Program-made: the position numbers and the translations under genes | Part shown: positions 45,622-56,937 of the stretch, in pieces | Layout: each line of letters begins with the position of its first letter | Numbering within the stretch: position 1 is the first letter of the stretch | From: Durusdinium trenchii | Taxonomy: Eukaryota > Sar > Dinophyceae > Suessiales > Symbiodiniaceae | Direction: 5' to 3' | NCBI GenBank assembly: GCA_963970005.1 | Contig: CAXAMN010001214.1 | Location: forward strand, 417,201 to 481,200 | Length of the DNA stretch: 64,000 nt | Notes under the pieces: generated by a model | Database searches by the model: none | Told to the model about the DNA's origin: nothing | Seen by the model: only the letters and a program-made list of their open reading frames with translations

Positions 45622-45840
45622 GTTAAACCCCAACTTCTCCTTGATCAGTGTGATGGCAAGCTGGCTCACCACATGCGCTGCGGACCAATCACTGACCCAA
45701 ACTCCCACGTTGTATTCTTCCCCATTAGGGTGTTTCAGCTGCTTCAGCTGCTCAGGAGGAAGGGCATCAGGAAAGCAGACGCTGCCGCGTGCCACCGCCA
45801 CACATGCAAGAAGGACCCATTGCCGCTGTTTCGTCGACAT
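45622..45840 (-). CDS. Gene A exon 1: signal peptide and start of OpuAC-like domain
   Basis: ATG at 45840 opens 73 codons. Residues 1-20 form a signal peptide (MSTKQRQWVLLACVAVARGS: polar start, hydrophobic core, small residues). The mature part holds a VGVWVSDWSAAHVV stretch followed by a helix ending KEKLGFN. This matches the first beta strand and the 'come from ... YVVREKLGY' helix of OpuAC-type binding proteins. The exon ends at AAC with a GTCTCC donor, phase 0, matching exon 2. The frame stops 12 bases later, so a donor is needed here. I chose this ATG because it gives the signal peptide directly. Confidence 0.75.
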
Positions 45841-46095
45841 CCGGGTTGAGACAGAGATGGGTAACGCACTACCTCATCTTGATTTAAAAAGTTGCTCAAA
45901 AGGGCGGGCAAAGGAAAGATTGATCTGGAACAAGCAAGATCACGAATAGTCCTTTCTTCCTTGGAATATGTTGGACCAAGAAAGAAAGATCCAACGAGTG
46001 ACCGCCAGTGACCGCGATCAAACAGCGATCTTTCGCACGGGGGAACCCGTACCCTGGAACACAGGATCCTTGCCTTGCACAAGATTGATTCCATC

Positions 46096-46213
46096 ATACC
46101 CAGGCACTCCATGTCGTATATATGATGAATGCCGATCAGTTGGGGTGGTTGAAAAGGGGCAAATGGGGCGGCAGTCCTATGGCAGTCCCAGACAGGTCGT
46201 GTCTGGGATATGA
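46096..46213. mobile_element. F1 foldback element copy
   Basis: Left part ACCCAGGCACTCCATGTCGT; right part GGCAGTCCTATGGCAGTCCC followed by AGACAGGTCGTGTCTGGG. Shares the inner GCCGATCAGTTGGGGTGGTT with other copies. Confidence 0.7.
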
Positions 46214-46647
46214 TTCAAACAACATTTATATGGTGTCGTTAATGCCTACATTGACTTGAGTCGCTGTAGAGGCCGCGTGCAACACATGGTGTCATCTCTC
46301 CGATCTTGCTGCCTTTCACTGAACCCAGAAAGGCCTTTGGAGGCGCACAGAAAGGGCCATCATCAGGCCCATGTGGCAGCTGTGAGAAAAATGTTGTGGA
46401 GCCTTTTCGGAAGTTCATTTAATATAGACAGTCTAGACTCTTGATTAATAACCCAAACATGGATTGAAACACTTCTCCATCGTTCGAGCAATTGTAAATA
46501 TCACTAAACAATAAGAGTCTGCCAGCACATTTTGAGCTGGAAGAGTCTTGCCACCTGGTTTCCTACAGAGGTGAAGTGACCTGAACTAGGACCCGTCACC
46601 AGGGCGGGGTACATCTAGGATAGTCTTTCACGTTCGGGTTCACCCAC

Positions 46648-46901
46648 CTCTGCTGCTCTCTCGACCTCTTCCACTTCATCTGGGGTGTCTCACCCTGGTC
46701 TCGCTTCGCCTCGCCCTTCCGACCGTCCCGATCGGCCTCCTCCAGCGAGGAGTCCGTGGTGGCTTTCCGTCGGCCACCTGAGACGGAAGACGGTGGTCCG
46801 GCGGTGGTCCGGCGGTTCATGTTGAGACCGGCGGTGTTTTCCATCAGGAAGATGGGAACTGCAAAAGAACGAACAACATAGACCTCATCTTCGCCACACA
46901 T
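46648..46901 (-). CDS. Candidate exon: acidic/basic polar protein segment
   Basis: An open frame from ATG at 46901: MCGEDEVYVVRSFAVPIFLM, then a polar stretch ending EEADRDGRKGEAKRDQGETP and MKWKRSREQQR, up to a GTGGGTG donor. Low-complexity charged composition is common in dinoflagellate nuclear proteins. It lies about 800 bp upstream of gene A on the same strand. No family recognised. Confidence 0.4.
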
Positions 46902-47400
46902 GAGTCCTGAACATCATAAGTGTGAAAGAGTTCGATGGGTCAAAGAACTCTTGCAACGCGTTTTCAACAACAGTAACCTCGGCCGGCACTTCAGAATGAC
47001 TTCACCCATGGCCATGCCGGACCCTCCAGAAAGAAGGGAAGTTCAATCGGCTCCAGCAAGATTGACCTTAAGTCTCTCAACATAGAACATGACACATCCA
47101 AAACTTCCAGTTGGGGCCTGGAAAATTAACGCAAACACTCCATATAACGAACCATGAGTTAACATATGATATAAGTATATGTTAACATCCTAAAGCTGCC
47201 TACAAGGACTGCCGGATCACTATGATCACTTGGGGTGGTGCCAGGGTGGTGACCTGTAGGCCATCCCATGGAGGTGACCGGGGGGTCGTCGTTCGCTCTC
47301 CGACGTTCGTTTTCAGGTGACCTGGGCTTTCAACGATGCCCATGCAATCAGCGCGGAATGTCCATCGGGAAGAATTTTTCATGGTCTCCGTTACGTTACT

Positions 47401-47445
47401 AGCGATGGCCTCCAACCTACTATGTCCTCCAACCTACTAGCGAGA
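47401..47445 (+). repeat. GATGGCCTCCAACCTACT short tandem motif
   Basis: AGCGATGGCCTCCAACCTAC followed by ATGTCCTCCAACCTACTAGC: two units. Confidence 0.6.
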
Positions 47446-47842
47446 AGAATTCCATGGTCTTCCCAAGGTATTTCAGAAGATGATGGAACCCGAGTTCCAT
47501 GACGATTTCGACTTCAGAAGTGCTTCAATCATTCGATCCCTGGGGCGCTAGCAGCTAGCAGTTGTCAAACTCTTCTTCCGCCAAAACCGGCTCATCATGG
47601 GTTGTGAAAAGAACCATTTATCATAAAACATTATAAACCATGATAAGGTCGGCTTCAACGTGTCGTCACAACATGTGGTGCCCGCTCGCGGCCCAAACTC
47701 GACATGACACTGGGTCGAATCCAGCTTGCCAAGTTAGAAACAAGTGGAACAACTATCTAGAAACATCTAGAAACGGTCCATGAATATTCAGGACTGCAAG
47801 CTGCAAATGGTCCATGAACTTGCCGCCCCAAAATCACCGTGA

Positions 47843-48193
47843 ATGTCCGACCTTCAGTCTCGTAGTATCAGTCTGGCGATGTCTGGAGAGACTTGGGGTG
47901 AGCCCTCCTCTCGCCGCCGCCCCGAGATCCCCGAGCCCTCACCAGTCCCCACCACGCCTGTGCAGGAGAAGCCGCCCAACAAGTCCATGGTGTTTGGGCC
48001 GCACTGCACCGTATCCGTGTCTCCATTCGACTGGGCACCATGCAGGCGGAGAGGGCGTGTGCCGCGGCCCCGTGTGTGGCAGCCGAGGGCGAAGAGAACA
48101 CCACCAGGCTCACTTCCGGCGACGTCCGACTCTTCCAAAGAAAAAAGGGCTTCACGTCCAGTCGATGTTAAGATACTGATAGATACTGTATAA
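47843..48193 (+). CDS. Candidate plus-strand coding segment: EKPPNKSMVFGPHCTVSVSP
   Basis: Open for 116 codons from ATG to TAA. The most convincing part begins after CACGCCTGTGCAG at 47968: EKPPNKSMVFGPHCTVSVSP, FDWAPCRRRGR. The ATG at 47879 (MSGETWGEPSSRRRPEIPEP) is an alternative start. The minus strand is also open over the same interval, so the strand is not certain. Function unknown. Confidence 0.4.
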   Translation: MSDLQSRSISLAMSGETWGEPSSRRRPEIPEPSPVPTTPVQEKPPNKSMVFGPHCTVSVSPFDWAPCRRRGRVPRPRVWQPRAKRTPPGSLPATSDSSKEKRASRPVDVKILIDTV

Positions 48194-48638
48194 CTATTGT
48201 TGGATTCCACACACTTATCAGGGATTTAGTCGGATGATGTCACATGTCTTTATATAAGAAATCAAAGCGGCTTTCCTCTTCCAAAGTGCTTGCCCTCAAC
48301 AAAGCCTTCCCTATTTTAAAGTTTATATTTAAAGGTTTGGGAGGGTCAATGGAGTCCATCCGCACATTTCAGCTCAGCACCTCATGGCAAGTTTCTGTCC
48401 ATATCCTTTCCCCCCAAGTTTGGAGGAAAGAACTCTCAATCTTCGCGTTCATCGACGTCAAACATGAGCTGAAACCAGCTTGGCCGCCCATCCTGAGACA
48501 AGCCCAATATCGACCCTCCACGCCTGCTCCGGTCTTCTTGGGGGGTCCAATCTCGGCTTGGTGCCCTCCTGCCCCACGGACTCGGCATGACTCGGCGATG
48601 CACCAGTTCACTTCTCTTTTTGAAGAACCGTTACCTAT

Positions 48639-48744
48639 ACCAGCACCTTCATGTCGGGGTCACCTCAGGTCACCTGGCTGGTTTCGCCCCAGCCCACTAC
48701 CATCCGGGATCTCCCAGGACACCCCGACATGAAGGTCCAGGTAT
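48639..48744. mobile_element. Full-length MITE-like element, family F2
   Basis: Termini TACCAGCACCTTCATGTCGG and CCGACATGAAGGTCCAGGTA are near-perfect inverted repeats (about 23 bp). The interior carries GGTCACCTGGCTGGTTTCGC. A short internal duplication (GGTCACCTCA/GGTCACCTGG) is present. Confidence 0.75.
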
Positions 48745-48896
48745 GGAACTTTGACCATCTTTGACCTGCACGAAGACCGACCCCAGAAATCCACCACCCC
48801 CTCTCCCCACAGTCTGGTCTGGTGGAGGGTCCAGTGGTCCGTCCGAAGGCCCAAACCGGCGGCTTGTGGATTGACCACATCTGAAGACTCAGCAGT

Positions 48897-49022
48897 CTAT
48901 ACCAGGACCTTCAAGGGGCCCAAGGGGTGGTGCGTCCATTCACCCCGAAGCACGGGCGTTCAGGGGCTTTTTGAATAGACACCCCTAAAGGTGCAGACTT
49001 AGGGTGTCCCGGTAGAGGTGTA
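48897..49022. mobile_element. Possible element of the TACCAGGACC group
   Basis: TACCAGGACCTTCAAGGGGC at the left; the right side TTAGGGTGTCCCGGTAGAGG is only a loose match. Weakly supported. Confidence 0.35.
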
Positions 49023-49107
49023 TATGTTGGTAAAAAATAACCTCATGATCAGTAAAGCAATACACTTATTATTGTAGATCACTATATATAGCCATCCAAC
49101 CCAGATC

Positions 49108-49278
49108 GCCCGGTTCACCACCGGCGGAACCGGAATCGCGCCGAACCAGGACGGCGAGTCGGACGGCGAGTCGCGACGCCTTCGGCGGTCGGTCCTTCTC
49201 CTCCGAGCGATTCGTCAGGGGCGGAGAGGAGTTCGGCGTCGCGCCGCGCCCAAGGTCCACCGGCGACGACCCCGGGAA
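49108..49278 (-). CDS. Candidate coding segment: KFPGSSPVDLGRGATPNSSP
   Basis: CpG-dense open segment on the minus strand: KFPGSSPVDLGRGATPNSSP and EEKDRPPKASRLAVRLAVLV. A second minus frame is open too. A pyrimidine-rich run lies just upstream. Edges and function not resolved. Confidence 0.3.
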
Positions 49279-49461
49279 CTTCGCCTCGGGTCGAGAAGAA
49301 GCGACGGAAGGAGTGCAGAGTGCGGAAGAGCAGGTAGGTGGGGGTGGTGGCAGGTTCTGGAAGGATTCTGTATTGGGTTCTGTGGGAAGCAAGCGAGATA
49401 GGTTGTGGGGTTTGCGAAAGATCAGGTGAGCGTTTCTGAAAACCTTGATGAAATCCCATGC

Positions 49462-50245
49462 CGTATCATTGGGCTTACGCTTGTGCTTACGCTGCCTTAC
49501 GCGACTCACATGTTTGCTTACGCGGTACACTTGGAGCAAGAAGGGCTTACGCAGACCTTACGCGACGCCTGTTTTGCACGAAATGCAGCTGACACCACAA
49601 CGCGAGCTTACGCGCTGCATACTTTGTACAATGGACATTTACTACGTTACTACCGTTACTACATCTAATCTTCGGATATGGATGCTGAAGAAGCATTTGA
49701 GGATGAGGACGAAGAAGAAGGCTCGAAGGCAGAAGCAAGCAAGCAGCAGCAGCACCAGCAGCAGTAGCAGCAGCAGACCTGCAGCAGCAGCAGCAGCAGC
49801 AGGAAATGGAGAAGTGGAAGTGGAAGGGCGATGCGCGCAAATCACATTGTATATAGAGGTCTTCAACCACACGCTGCCGCTGACGCAACGGTTTCGGAGA
49901 AGGAGGCATGTGGGCTACTGGTGGAAAAGGACACAGGAGCTTACGCGGAGCTTACGCGGAGCCTACGCGCCGGAACTCACAAAAATCACCTGGTGTTTCT
50001 CATGTCTGACATGGAGGTTTGACTGTTCAGCTGTGGTGTTTGGACTGTGTGTGTCCAGCAATTCGAGTTTGGATTGTGTATGTATGTGTGGAGTTGGACT
50101 GTTCCTTAGTCCTAGCACTTCTGAGAGGGGTTGCTCATGTATTTATCATGTATTTATTCAAAGCTTACGCATGGCTTACGCAAAGGGTTTCCTTACAAAA
50201 AGCTTACGCAACCTTACGCACGTGCAGGTTTTGCTTACGCACTTC
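49462..50245 (+). repeat. Cluster of the octamer GCTTACGC / CCTTACGC
   Basis: About fourteen copies in 780 bp, in three bunches (49470-49610, 49935-49965, 50160-50240), all in the same orientation with irregular spacing. Long open frames across this region are a side effect of the motif (AYA.., LRK.. strings) and are not proposed as genes. Confidence 0.75.
49735..49802 (+). repeat. CAG/AGC trinucleotide repeat
   Basis: Imperfect AGC repeat (GCAGCAGCAGCACCAGCAGC and a purer run at 49780-49800). Confidence 0.9.
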
Positions 50246-50335
50246 TTCGATATGACAACACACTGATTAAACATGAAGACGGAGGTTTATCGAATGGCTC
50301 AGGTGAGTCTCAATCACTTAAAGGTTCATCTCGAG

Positions 50336-50437
50336 CCAAGCTACTAGTAACAACGGCATCGCTACTTGTAACAGGGGCATTACTACTATGCAAGAAGCTA
50401 CTAGTAGCAAAAGAGCAAGCTACTAGTAGCGATGCCA
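50336..50437. repeat. GCTACTAGTAGC palindrome repeat
   Basis: AAGCTACTAGTAACAACGGC, GCAAGAAGCTACTAGTAGCA and GCAAGCTACTAGTAGCGATG. The palindrome GCTACTAGTAGC and GCATCGCTAC recur. Related copies at 25966, 53336 and 54356. Confidence 0.65.
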
Positions 50438-51317
50438 TGTGGAGACTTGTTCGGGAGACATCTCATGAAGGCAGATGCGATCAACACATCTGCTGTGCTG
50501 CTAAAACAGTGCTAAAACTGATCACAGGATATCCAGTGTCCAATCTACCAGGACCTTCAGTTCCTGACCTCTAGACAGAGCGTGACTCGTGACTCTTGAC
50601 AGGTATGTTCAGAAACCAACCTGACTCGATCCCAGGGTCACCCTGGATCATAGACAAACGCCGGACAGTCCTCGTTCCCATGGATGTTCACATGTGCCGT
50701 GTCTTTTACATGTTAACAGACCCTAGTTTAAACATGTTCTTTCCATCCAGCAGCCGTCGCGCTGTTCAGCCGAACGCACAACTGCAGGACCACCACCAGG
50801 ACCTTCCAAACTCCCCCACGGGTCGGCCCCAGGTCCTGCGACCCAACAAAGATCTTTTTAAATCCGTTCTGAGAGACCGGACAAACATGGCCGGAACCGT
50901 GGCGTGTAGCAGGAGACGTAGTAGGTGAAGCAGTGTAGCAGGTGTATGGAGACTGGGACCCTGATCATATCGAAATGCATTGGTCCGATTGATGAGTATG
51001 ATACTCAGTACATGTTGGGTGGATGGTGATGGGTTCCGGTGTGTTGCCCACACGAGGGGTGAAATAACAAGAAACAGATTTTACTTCCTTGGGTTGTTGT
51101 TGAACTGATCTTCCCTCAGAAGTCTTTCATGGTCCGTTCTTGAGCCGGATGAGCGCCAAAATACGGTACAACTTCGTCCCAGACTTAGCTCTACGAAATA
51201 TACAACAACCAAGAAGGTCCCCTATAATTCAATCAACCAAGCAGTATAGGTAGCCATGATTCTGATTTCCCCATCCTGGATTCTCTCAAACATTCTCAAA
51301 CCATGAATCCGGACCTC

Positions 51318-51423
51318 ATGAATCCTCCGCCCTCCTCCGCCATGTCCAACACCTCGATGTCCGGAACGTCAAACACCTCGTTCCTCTCGGTCACCGAGAA
51401 CTTCACGTCCATCATCACAAAGC
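51318..51423 (-). CDS. Candidate coding segment: CFVMMDVKFSVTERNEVFDV
   Basis: A T-rich tract precedes GTCGAG, then CFVMMDVKFSVTERNEVFDV and PDIEVLDMAEEGGGFM, ending at AG|GTCCGG. About nine of ten third bases are G or C. The plus strand is equally open (MNPDLMNPPPSSAMSNTSMS), so the strand is uncertain. Confidence 0.35.
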
Positions 51424-52079
51424 AGCTCGACCCACGGAAAAACAAAAAAAAGTCCACGGCCTTTGAGTCCTCTTCACGGCCTGAAACATCAAACCATCCT
51501 GTTCGAGTCGGCTTATGATATTCTTAGATATTCTCAGTAAATGCTCATCATAGATCCCTCCAGATATAGTATAGCTGTGTTTTTGTTTTTTTATGAATTG
51601 AGTCTTGTCTCGGATTCCCACCCGGCACGTTTCGTCCAGGACTTGCATGTTCACAGTCGAAAAGCCCCGTTTTTTCCAACGAGTCATCGGCCAGCTGACG
51701 TGCCAAACATCAAAGGTATCCCATGACCCAACCACCCATGACACTGCTGTGAAAATAGGCTCTTAGGGATTGCTTCTAACATGTTCAGTTCCCAACTGCT
51801 CAAGGTGCCATGACCCAACCGCTAATTACTTTCCTGGATGCTTCTAGCATGTTCTGACTCCAGCTGCTGCCAATGGCGATTTGCTTGTGGCTGTCGGCTC
51901 CCCGCGCTTCCCCACCCGGGCCACCTGGCGACGCCAAAGCCCAACGCTGGCGTCTTGAAGGAAGCTTTGTGATGAACCAGGTTGAGGTGCCCTCCAACAA
52001 ACATGGGAAGTGAAGTGAACACCCCCGGGTGTCTTTTGGCTTCTTCGGACACGATCTTTCCAGGATTCTTTTTGTCAGG

Positions 52080-52198
52080 GTAACTTTCAACCCAAAATAG
52101 CCCCTCCAACGCTTCCGCCTCACCAGCCCAACGCTTCCGTCCCCCAAAGCATCCTCGACGTCCAACACCTCCCACTCCTTCCACCCGGAACTCGTCAC
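52080..52198 (-). CDS. Candidate coding segment: SSGWKEWEVLDVEDALGDGS
   Basis: Minus-strand open frame with G/C third positions: SSGWKEWEVLDVEDALGDGS, VGLVRRKRWRGYFGLKV. The plus strand has another plausible frame. Splice edges not resolved. Confidence 0.3.
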
Positions 52199-53335
52199 GC
52201 CGGCGGCTTCGCTTTTTTACACACAGCTCGACTCCTCCGGTGTGGGCGGGACAGTGTGACTCAGCATGGCACCCAGTGTCCGTGACAGGATGCTCATGGA
52301 CCTCGTGTCGGTCAAACGGGCGGCCAGGTGGGGGCCCAGCTATACGCCATGGGACTGGTGGATTTACAAAGATTGGGGTGGTTGAAAAGAGGTCATAGGT
52401 AAATGTTTCAGTCACATGGAGTGTTTGGGTCGAAAATGGAAGGACGCCCGGCCCAAACATGGAAGAACTTGCTCAAAGGACCAAATCCTTTGTTATATGG
52501 GGGGGTCGTGATCCACTTCGCTGGCATGTAGCGGTTCCGGCCTTACAGGCCTATCTTAGCTTGTATATACAGCGCTGTATGCTGCGCTGAATATGCTAAA
52601 GATTCAAATCATCTCAAAAGTTGCAGATCCACCAAATAACGCTCGAAGAGAGCACTACGTGGCACCTGTACGCGAACAATGGTGGCCATCCAAAATCGTT
52701 TCGTACTCCAGTGTTGCAAGCAACAAATGGCCGGAATATTCACCAGTCGCGATAAATACCCTCCCTGCAACAATCAGGGAAGTGGACAACTCCCTCGTGG
52801 TAGAGGAAAATGGTCTTCCTCTCGCGGAAAATAAACAACGTCCACGTAACCCATGATTGCTTCAGGGAGTGCAAAGCTGATTATTCCCACCCTACTCTAA
52901 AAATCCACATACCCTCTGAGAAGGTGATGTGTTCGACACTGTTATGTAGGTGCCAGGAGGGTCCAGTCATACCAAACCTGAGAAGGTACTTGGATCGCTA
53001 AAGACTAGAAGTACGTCCAAGACTATCGGATGGTTCGTGGATGTTTGTCCTTCAAAAGCCCCACCGTCCGGACCCCAACGAAGCAACCGGCTGTGGGGGG
53101 TGGAAGCAGCAGCTTCTCAGGTGGTAGCGAGACTTGTATTCAATTGTATTATAGCTGAGGAGTGCTTTCCAGTATAGATGGACTGAGAAACCTACCAGAA
53201 TACTGTACTTCATAATGCAATCATGGACTGCCCTCGTCCAAAGTCCCACTCTCGTCGCGCTCCGACCCAGGCGGAAGTGACCAGGGCAAGCTGGCATCAT
53301 TCCAGCGCAACATCGCCTCACCTAAGAGCTCGCAG

Positions 53336-53406
53336 CATAGAAGCTAGTAGTAACAAGAAGCTAGTAGGGGCTCCTGGCATCGCTAAGAAGCTACTAGGGG
53401 CTCCTG
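53336..53406. repeat. GCTACTAG-type repeat
   Basis: GAAGCTAGTAGTAACAAGAA, then GCTCCTGGCATCGCTAAGAA and GAAGCTACTAGGGGCTCCTG. GGGGCTCCTGG is duplicated. Confidence 0.55.
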
Positions 53407-54179
53407 GATTCATCTGAGTCTGCATCTCTCAGAGACTTCTTTTTCCCAAAAAAGGATCCAAATACCACAGAAACTTGGAAAATTGACATCATCTCATCCA
53501 TCATATCCCAACCATCCAGGGGACTGGAATTGTATTTACCCTAGTTATGACTCATGTGAATCACTACACCTGTGAGATCGGGAACTTCTTAGAGTTGGTA
53601 GGCCATAAACCTCCATACCCAACTCGATTCGCAGCTATTTATTCCAGGTCATCTGGTACATCTCTGTTCTCTACCAACAATCTTCACTTCTTGGTGTGAT
53701 CACATGAACGTGACATGTAGGCTCAAGAGAACAAACATATTATCTGACTGACTCCAATTTACAAATACGTGGCACAGCATGAAGAGAAATGAACACCATT
53801 TCATCCAACACAGAACACCATGTAGTGCGTGTAATGTATATCCACACAACCCCGTTCCAGGAACATCTGTCATGGAACAAGGATATACAATGCTTTTTTG
53901 GCATTTTGACTTCAGTTTCGGTACCCGTATACTGTGCCTTAACGTGACTGCACCAGCAAACGAGCCTTTCGTAGCCTCATGAAGCTTCCATACATCTAAA
54001 AATATGTTGCCTATAGGGACAGTATATGCCTTCTACATCCTTCTACAAAGCTCCGAATCCAGCATCACCAAATCTGTCACATCCAATGCATCGCAGTTTC
54101 TACTTGCTCTTGCTGAATCTATCAGAGAACCTGAAGCCAGCAACACCCATGCCCGCACAGCACAGTTCGTGCCCCAACC

Positions 54180-54356
54180 ATCCACACCCTCCAAGCTCCG
54201 TGTCTCGGGTCGCATCGAACGTGGCGCCCAGCTGCTGGTGGCATCGAACTCCGCCGCCAGCAGCTGCGCCATCAGCGCGCCGAAGCTGCCGAAGCGGCTC
54301 ACGTGTGGCCTGCCGATGGCGAGGCGGATCCGGCTCAGGACGGGCGACCCAGTCAC
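54180..54356 (-). CDS. Candidate coding segment: LAIGRPHVSRFGSFGALMAQ
   Basis: A G/C-third-base-rich open frame on the minus strand reads LAIGRPHVSRFGSFGALMAQ and LLAAEFDATSSWAPRSMRPE. The plus strand is open too (KLRVSGRIERGAQLLVASNS), so the strand is a judgement. Edges not fixed; function unknown. Confidence 0.3.
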
Positions 54357-54450
54357 AAGGGCATCGCTACGTTCGTAACAAGGGTAGCTTCTTTGTCACT
54401 GTAGTAAATTAGTTACTAGTAGCGATGCCGCGATGCCCTTGTTACTAGAA
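54356..54450. repeat. GCTACTAGTAGC palindrome repeat
   Basis: AGGGCATCGCTACGTTCGTA ... TTAGTTACTAGTAGCGATGC ... GATGCCCTTGTTACTAG. The two GGGCATCG/CGATGCCC ends make an 80-bp foldback. Confidence 0.65.
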
Positions 54451-54657
54451 TCATGGGCACTTATAAATGGATATATACTTTGAGACACCTGGATCCCTTC
54501 AGCCAATTTCAGGAAATTCCAGTCTCTGCCTCAAAAGCAACACGACCCCAAAACCCCCAATCCCCCTTTTTCGCTCACCGGATCTACCCGGATCTACGCC
54601 GGTCTATGTCGTTCTGTGTCCCGACACGGGGACATGTCCCCGACTCACCCGACTCAC

Positions 54658-54718
54658 CCGACGCCGGTTCGTCCAAGGCCGCCCCCACCATCGGATGAAG
54701 TCCGTCAAGTCGTACAGC
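54658..54718 (-). CDS. Candidate small exon: LYDLTDFIRWWGRPWTNRRR
   Basis: Acceptor GCACGACTCCCCGAG, 61 bp, donor GTGAGTCGG. The frame gives twenty residues rich in aromatic and basic residues. A second open frame exists (AVRLDGLHPMVGAALDEPAS), and the plus strand is open as well. The donor is the best evidence. Confidence 0.3.
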
Positions 54719-56937
54719 CTCGGGGAGTCGTGCGGCGAGCAGGGCGAGCGACGTGGGCGACGTTGCCACGTGGCGTGCGTGTGTTTCTATGTTGCGTTTT
54801 TTTCTGGGGAAGAACTGGGACGAGTTGGTGGAGTGAAAGAACCGCCATGAGGCCAAGATGGTATGCCCTGGTATGCATCAGCAGATGTCAGCTGGAACCA
54901 ATTCAGCATGCATCATTATGACTATGAAAGGGTTGCGTGCGTCAACGGAACAGTAGAAACGTCGGAGTTCTGTTTCGAGCGCGAAAACACTTTTGCGTTA
55001 CACTCCCGACTCCCCGGAAACAAACATGGAAGTGGACAATCCCCTGTTGGTAGTGGAAAAGAAGTGTTCCAGGAGGCCAGAACGTCCACTTAAGCATGAT
55101 TGTTGGAGGGAGGGTAACGCAAAAGTGCCTTCTTCATAGACCATCAACCTGCATGTGACCCTGCATCCTCCCAGGTCGTGGCTTCCATGTGCATGTGTGC
55201 GCCAGACCTGGACCATGGGAAGGTGACCAAAGGTCGGGGATGGCAAGGACCAAAGGTCGGATGTCGAATTGAACATCACTCACCTGAAGACCAACAGATT
55301 TGATCCCCTCCGAGATTCGGGGACCGTATGATACAGGATTCGAAGCATGTCGATGTCTGGTCGCGCCACATGCGAAGTCACATGTGACATCATGTGACTC
55401 AAAGAATTCTAGGAAAACCCTGGGATGGAGACGAAGGAGTGTTTGCTTCGATGAGACTCAAGATCTTCAACCCTCATACCGAATTTCGTTCCTCCAACCG
55501 ACTCGACCCTGAGAGTAGCTTGCTCCAAAGCGACTCCAAGATCTCCTTCATCGTGGAATTCGCCGACATCCAGGGCCAGAAGCGATGAGATTCTCCGTCA
55601 GCGGTGGAGTTGGCCAAGACCACCGCGGAGCCATCTTCCCGCGCTTGCCACCAACCGAAGTCGGTGTATTCTAACATACCTCGCTGGATTGAGTTTTGGA
55701 GCAAAGAAAGCAACAAAGGCCCCGCCCCCTTTGCGATTGTAGCCTGTCAGCCACTGGTCCTATAAATTGTTCCGATGAACATCCGGATGTTCATCCACAT
55801 CGGCTTTGGCACTTCTGGCAGGTGATCAGGTCATCTACAATTTGCAACGAGGTTGATGTTGCCCTGCTCATATGTGATTCCGTGCTTACTCAAACACGAC
55901 AGAGTATGAGCCGATCTGTCAAATGAGGAGGGAGCTCCAATCAATTGTTCATCATCTCCTCTTCCCAAACATCTTTGGTGTTCACCTCTTCCTCTTCCCA
56001 TTGGTGTGCACCTCTTCTCAAAACGCTTCTTTGGTCGGTTCCTCCCGTTTTGAGACACACTTGCTTGTAGTAAGCATGTCCGAGGTGTCATTCAACTCCA
56101 CGTGCCGCAAAGCTCAGGGACGCTTGATGATGGAGGTGATCCAAGCTCGGTCCGGCAAAAAGAGTGGGACTCCAATGGCATACAACTCGCTGAAGAGGAG
56201 CATCCCCATGTCCCAAGGGAAGTAGACCTCTTTCGTCCACGTCCCACGTCCCAGGCTCGTTCGCAAGGCGTGACGATGTTCGGTACCCAGCGTGGAGGAT
56301 GGGTTGGGGGGGGGGGGGTTCCTCTGAGAAGGACAGATTCTGACTCGAACCCCTCATGAAAGGGGGGGTCCCTTCAAGGGATGAGAGCTATAGAGGTCGG
56401 GTGCTAAACGCGTGAGGGCGTTGGCCGATGCAGGTGTTTGATTCTTTTCCGTTGTTTGGGCGGCCCTTGGTGGTTCCAAGCGTTGCAGGGCAAAACCTTA
56501 AGGTGAGTAATTCTATAGATCTATTCCCGTGTTGATCAGACCAAGCAAATGACATTTTGGGTGGTGTGATCTAAACGTGCAAAGAAGAGTGGTCTCTGAC
56601 ATATTCAACAAACGGCATGATTCACAAAGCATTCAGAGATGGCTTGGGACCTGGGGAAGCCCACCCGTCACATCATATTGAAAGAGTCTTGCAAGCATTT
56701 CATGGCATTTCCATGCCAACTCATTCCACTTGTCCATGATGCAGGAGGAACGACAAGCCACACCGTGGAAAACCATGCTAAGAAATACTTCTGCAGCAAG
56801 CCAAGCCAGGGAACATGAGGGTTTGGACGCAAGCTCCAACACAATGCCACCCTGACGTGAAAATATCGCCTGCATCTCATTGAGTCAACAAAACTTCAAA
56901 CACCATCTACAGAAAATGGCTCTCCATAGGTCTATAT

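Larger units (their letters stand above)
14350..45840 (-). other. Gene A: very large multi-exon gene for a dinoflagellate OpuAC / GCC2-GCC3 multi-pass membrane protein
   Basis: Span of the recognisable exons, transcribed right to left. Seen: the reading frames give, in order, a signal peptide, an OpuAC-like binding domain (exons 45840 to 41846), a WWVPDPTF block (33916), cysteine-rich ephrin-receptor-like modules (29701 to 28925), a CPGGAPGTC block (27750), a CEVC block entering the membrane (27240), several hydrophobic segments (24482 to 19112), and a charged helical tail (15129, 14445). Known: OpuAC domains bind compatible solutes in bacterial transporters, and GCC2/GCC3 modules are extracellular cysteine-rich repeats; I recall large dinoflagellate proteins with this same order. 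Inferred: a surface receptor or transporter-like protein with unknown ligand. Neighbouring exons mostly agree in phase, which argues against chance. Three gaps remain, one exon has an internal TGA, and the 3' end is not found, so a pseudogene or assembly error cannot be excluded. Introns range from under 150 bp to about 5.9 kb. Confidence 0.8.

Noticed and set aside
49445..50266. 273-codon plus-strand open frame
   Set aside because: Driven by the GCTTACGC octamer and a CAG repeat; composition is repetitive and a second frame is open over the same region.
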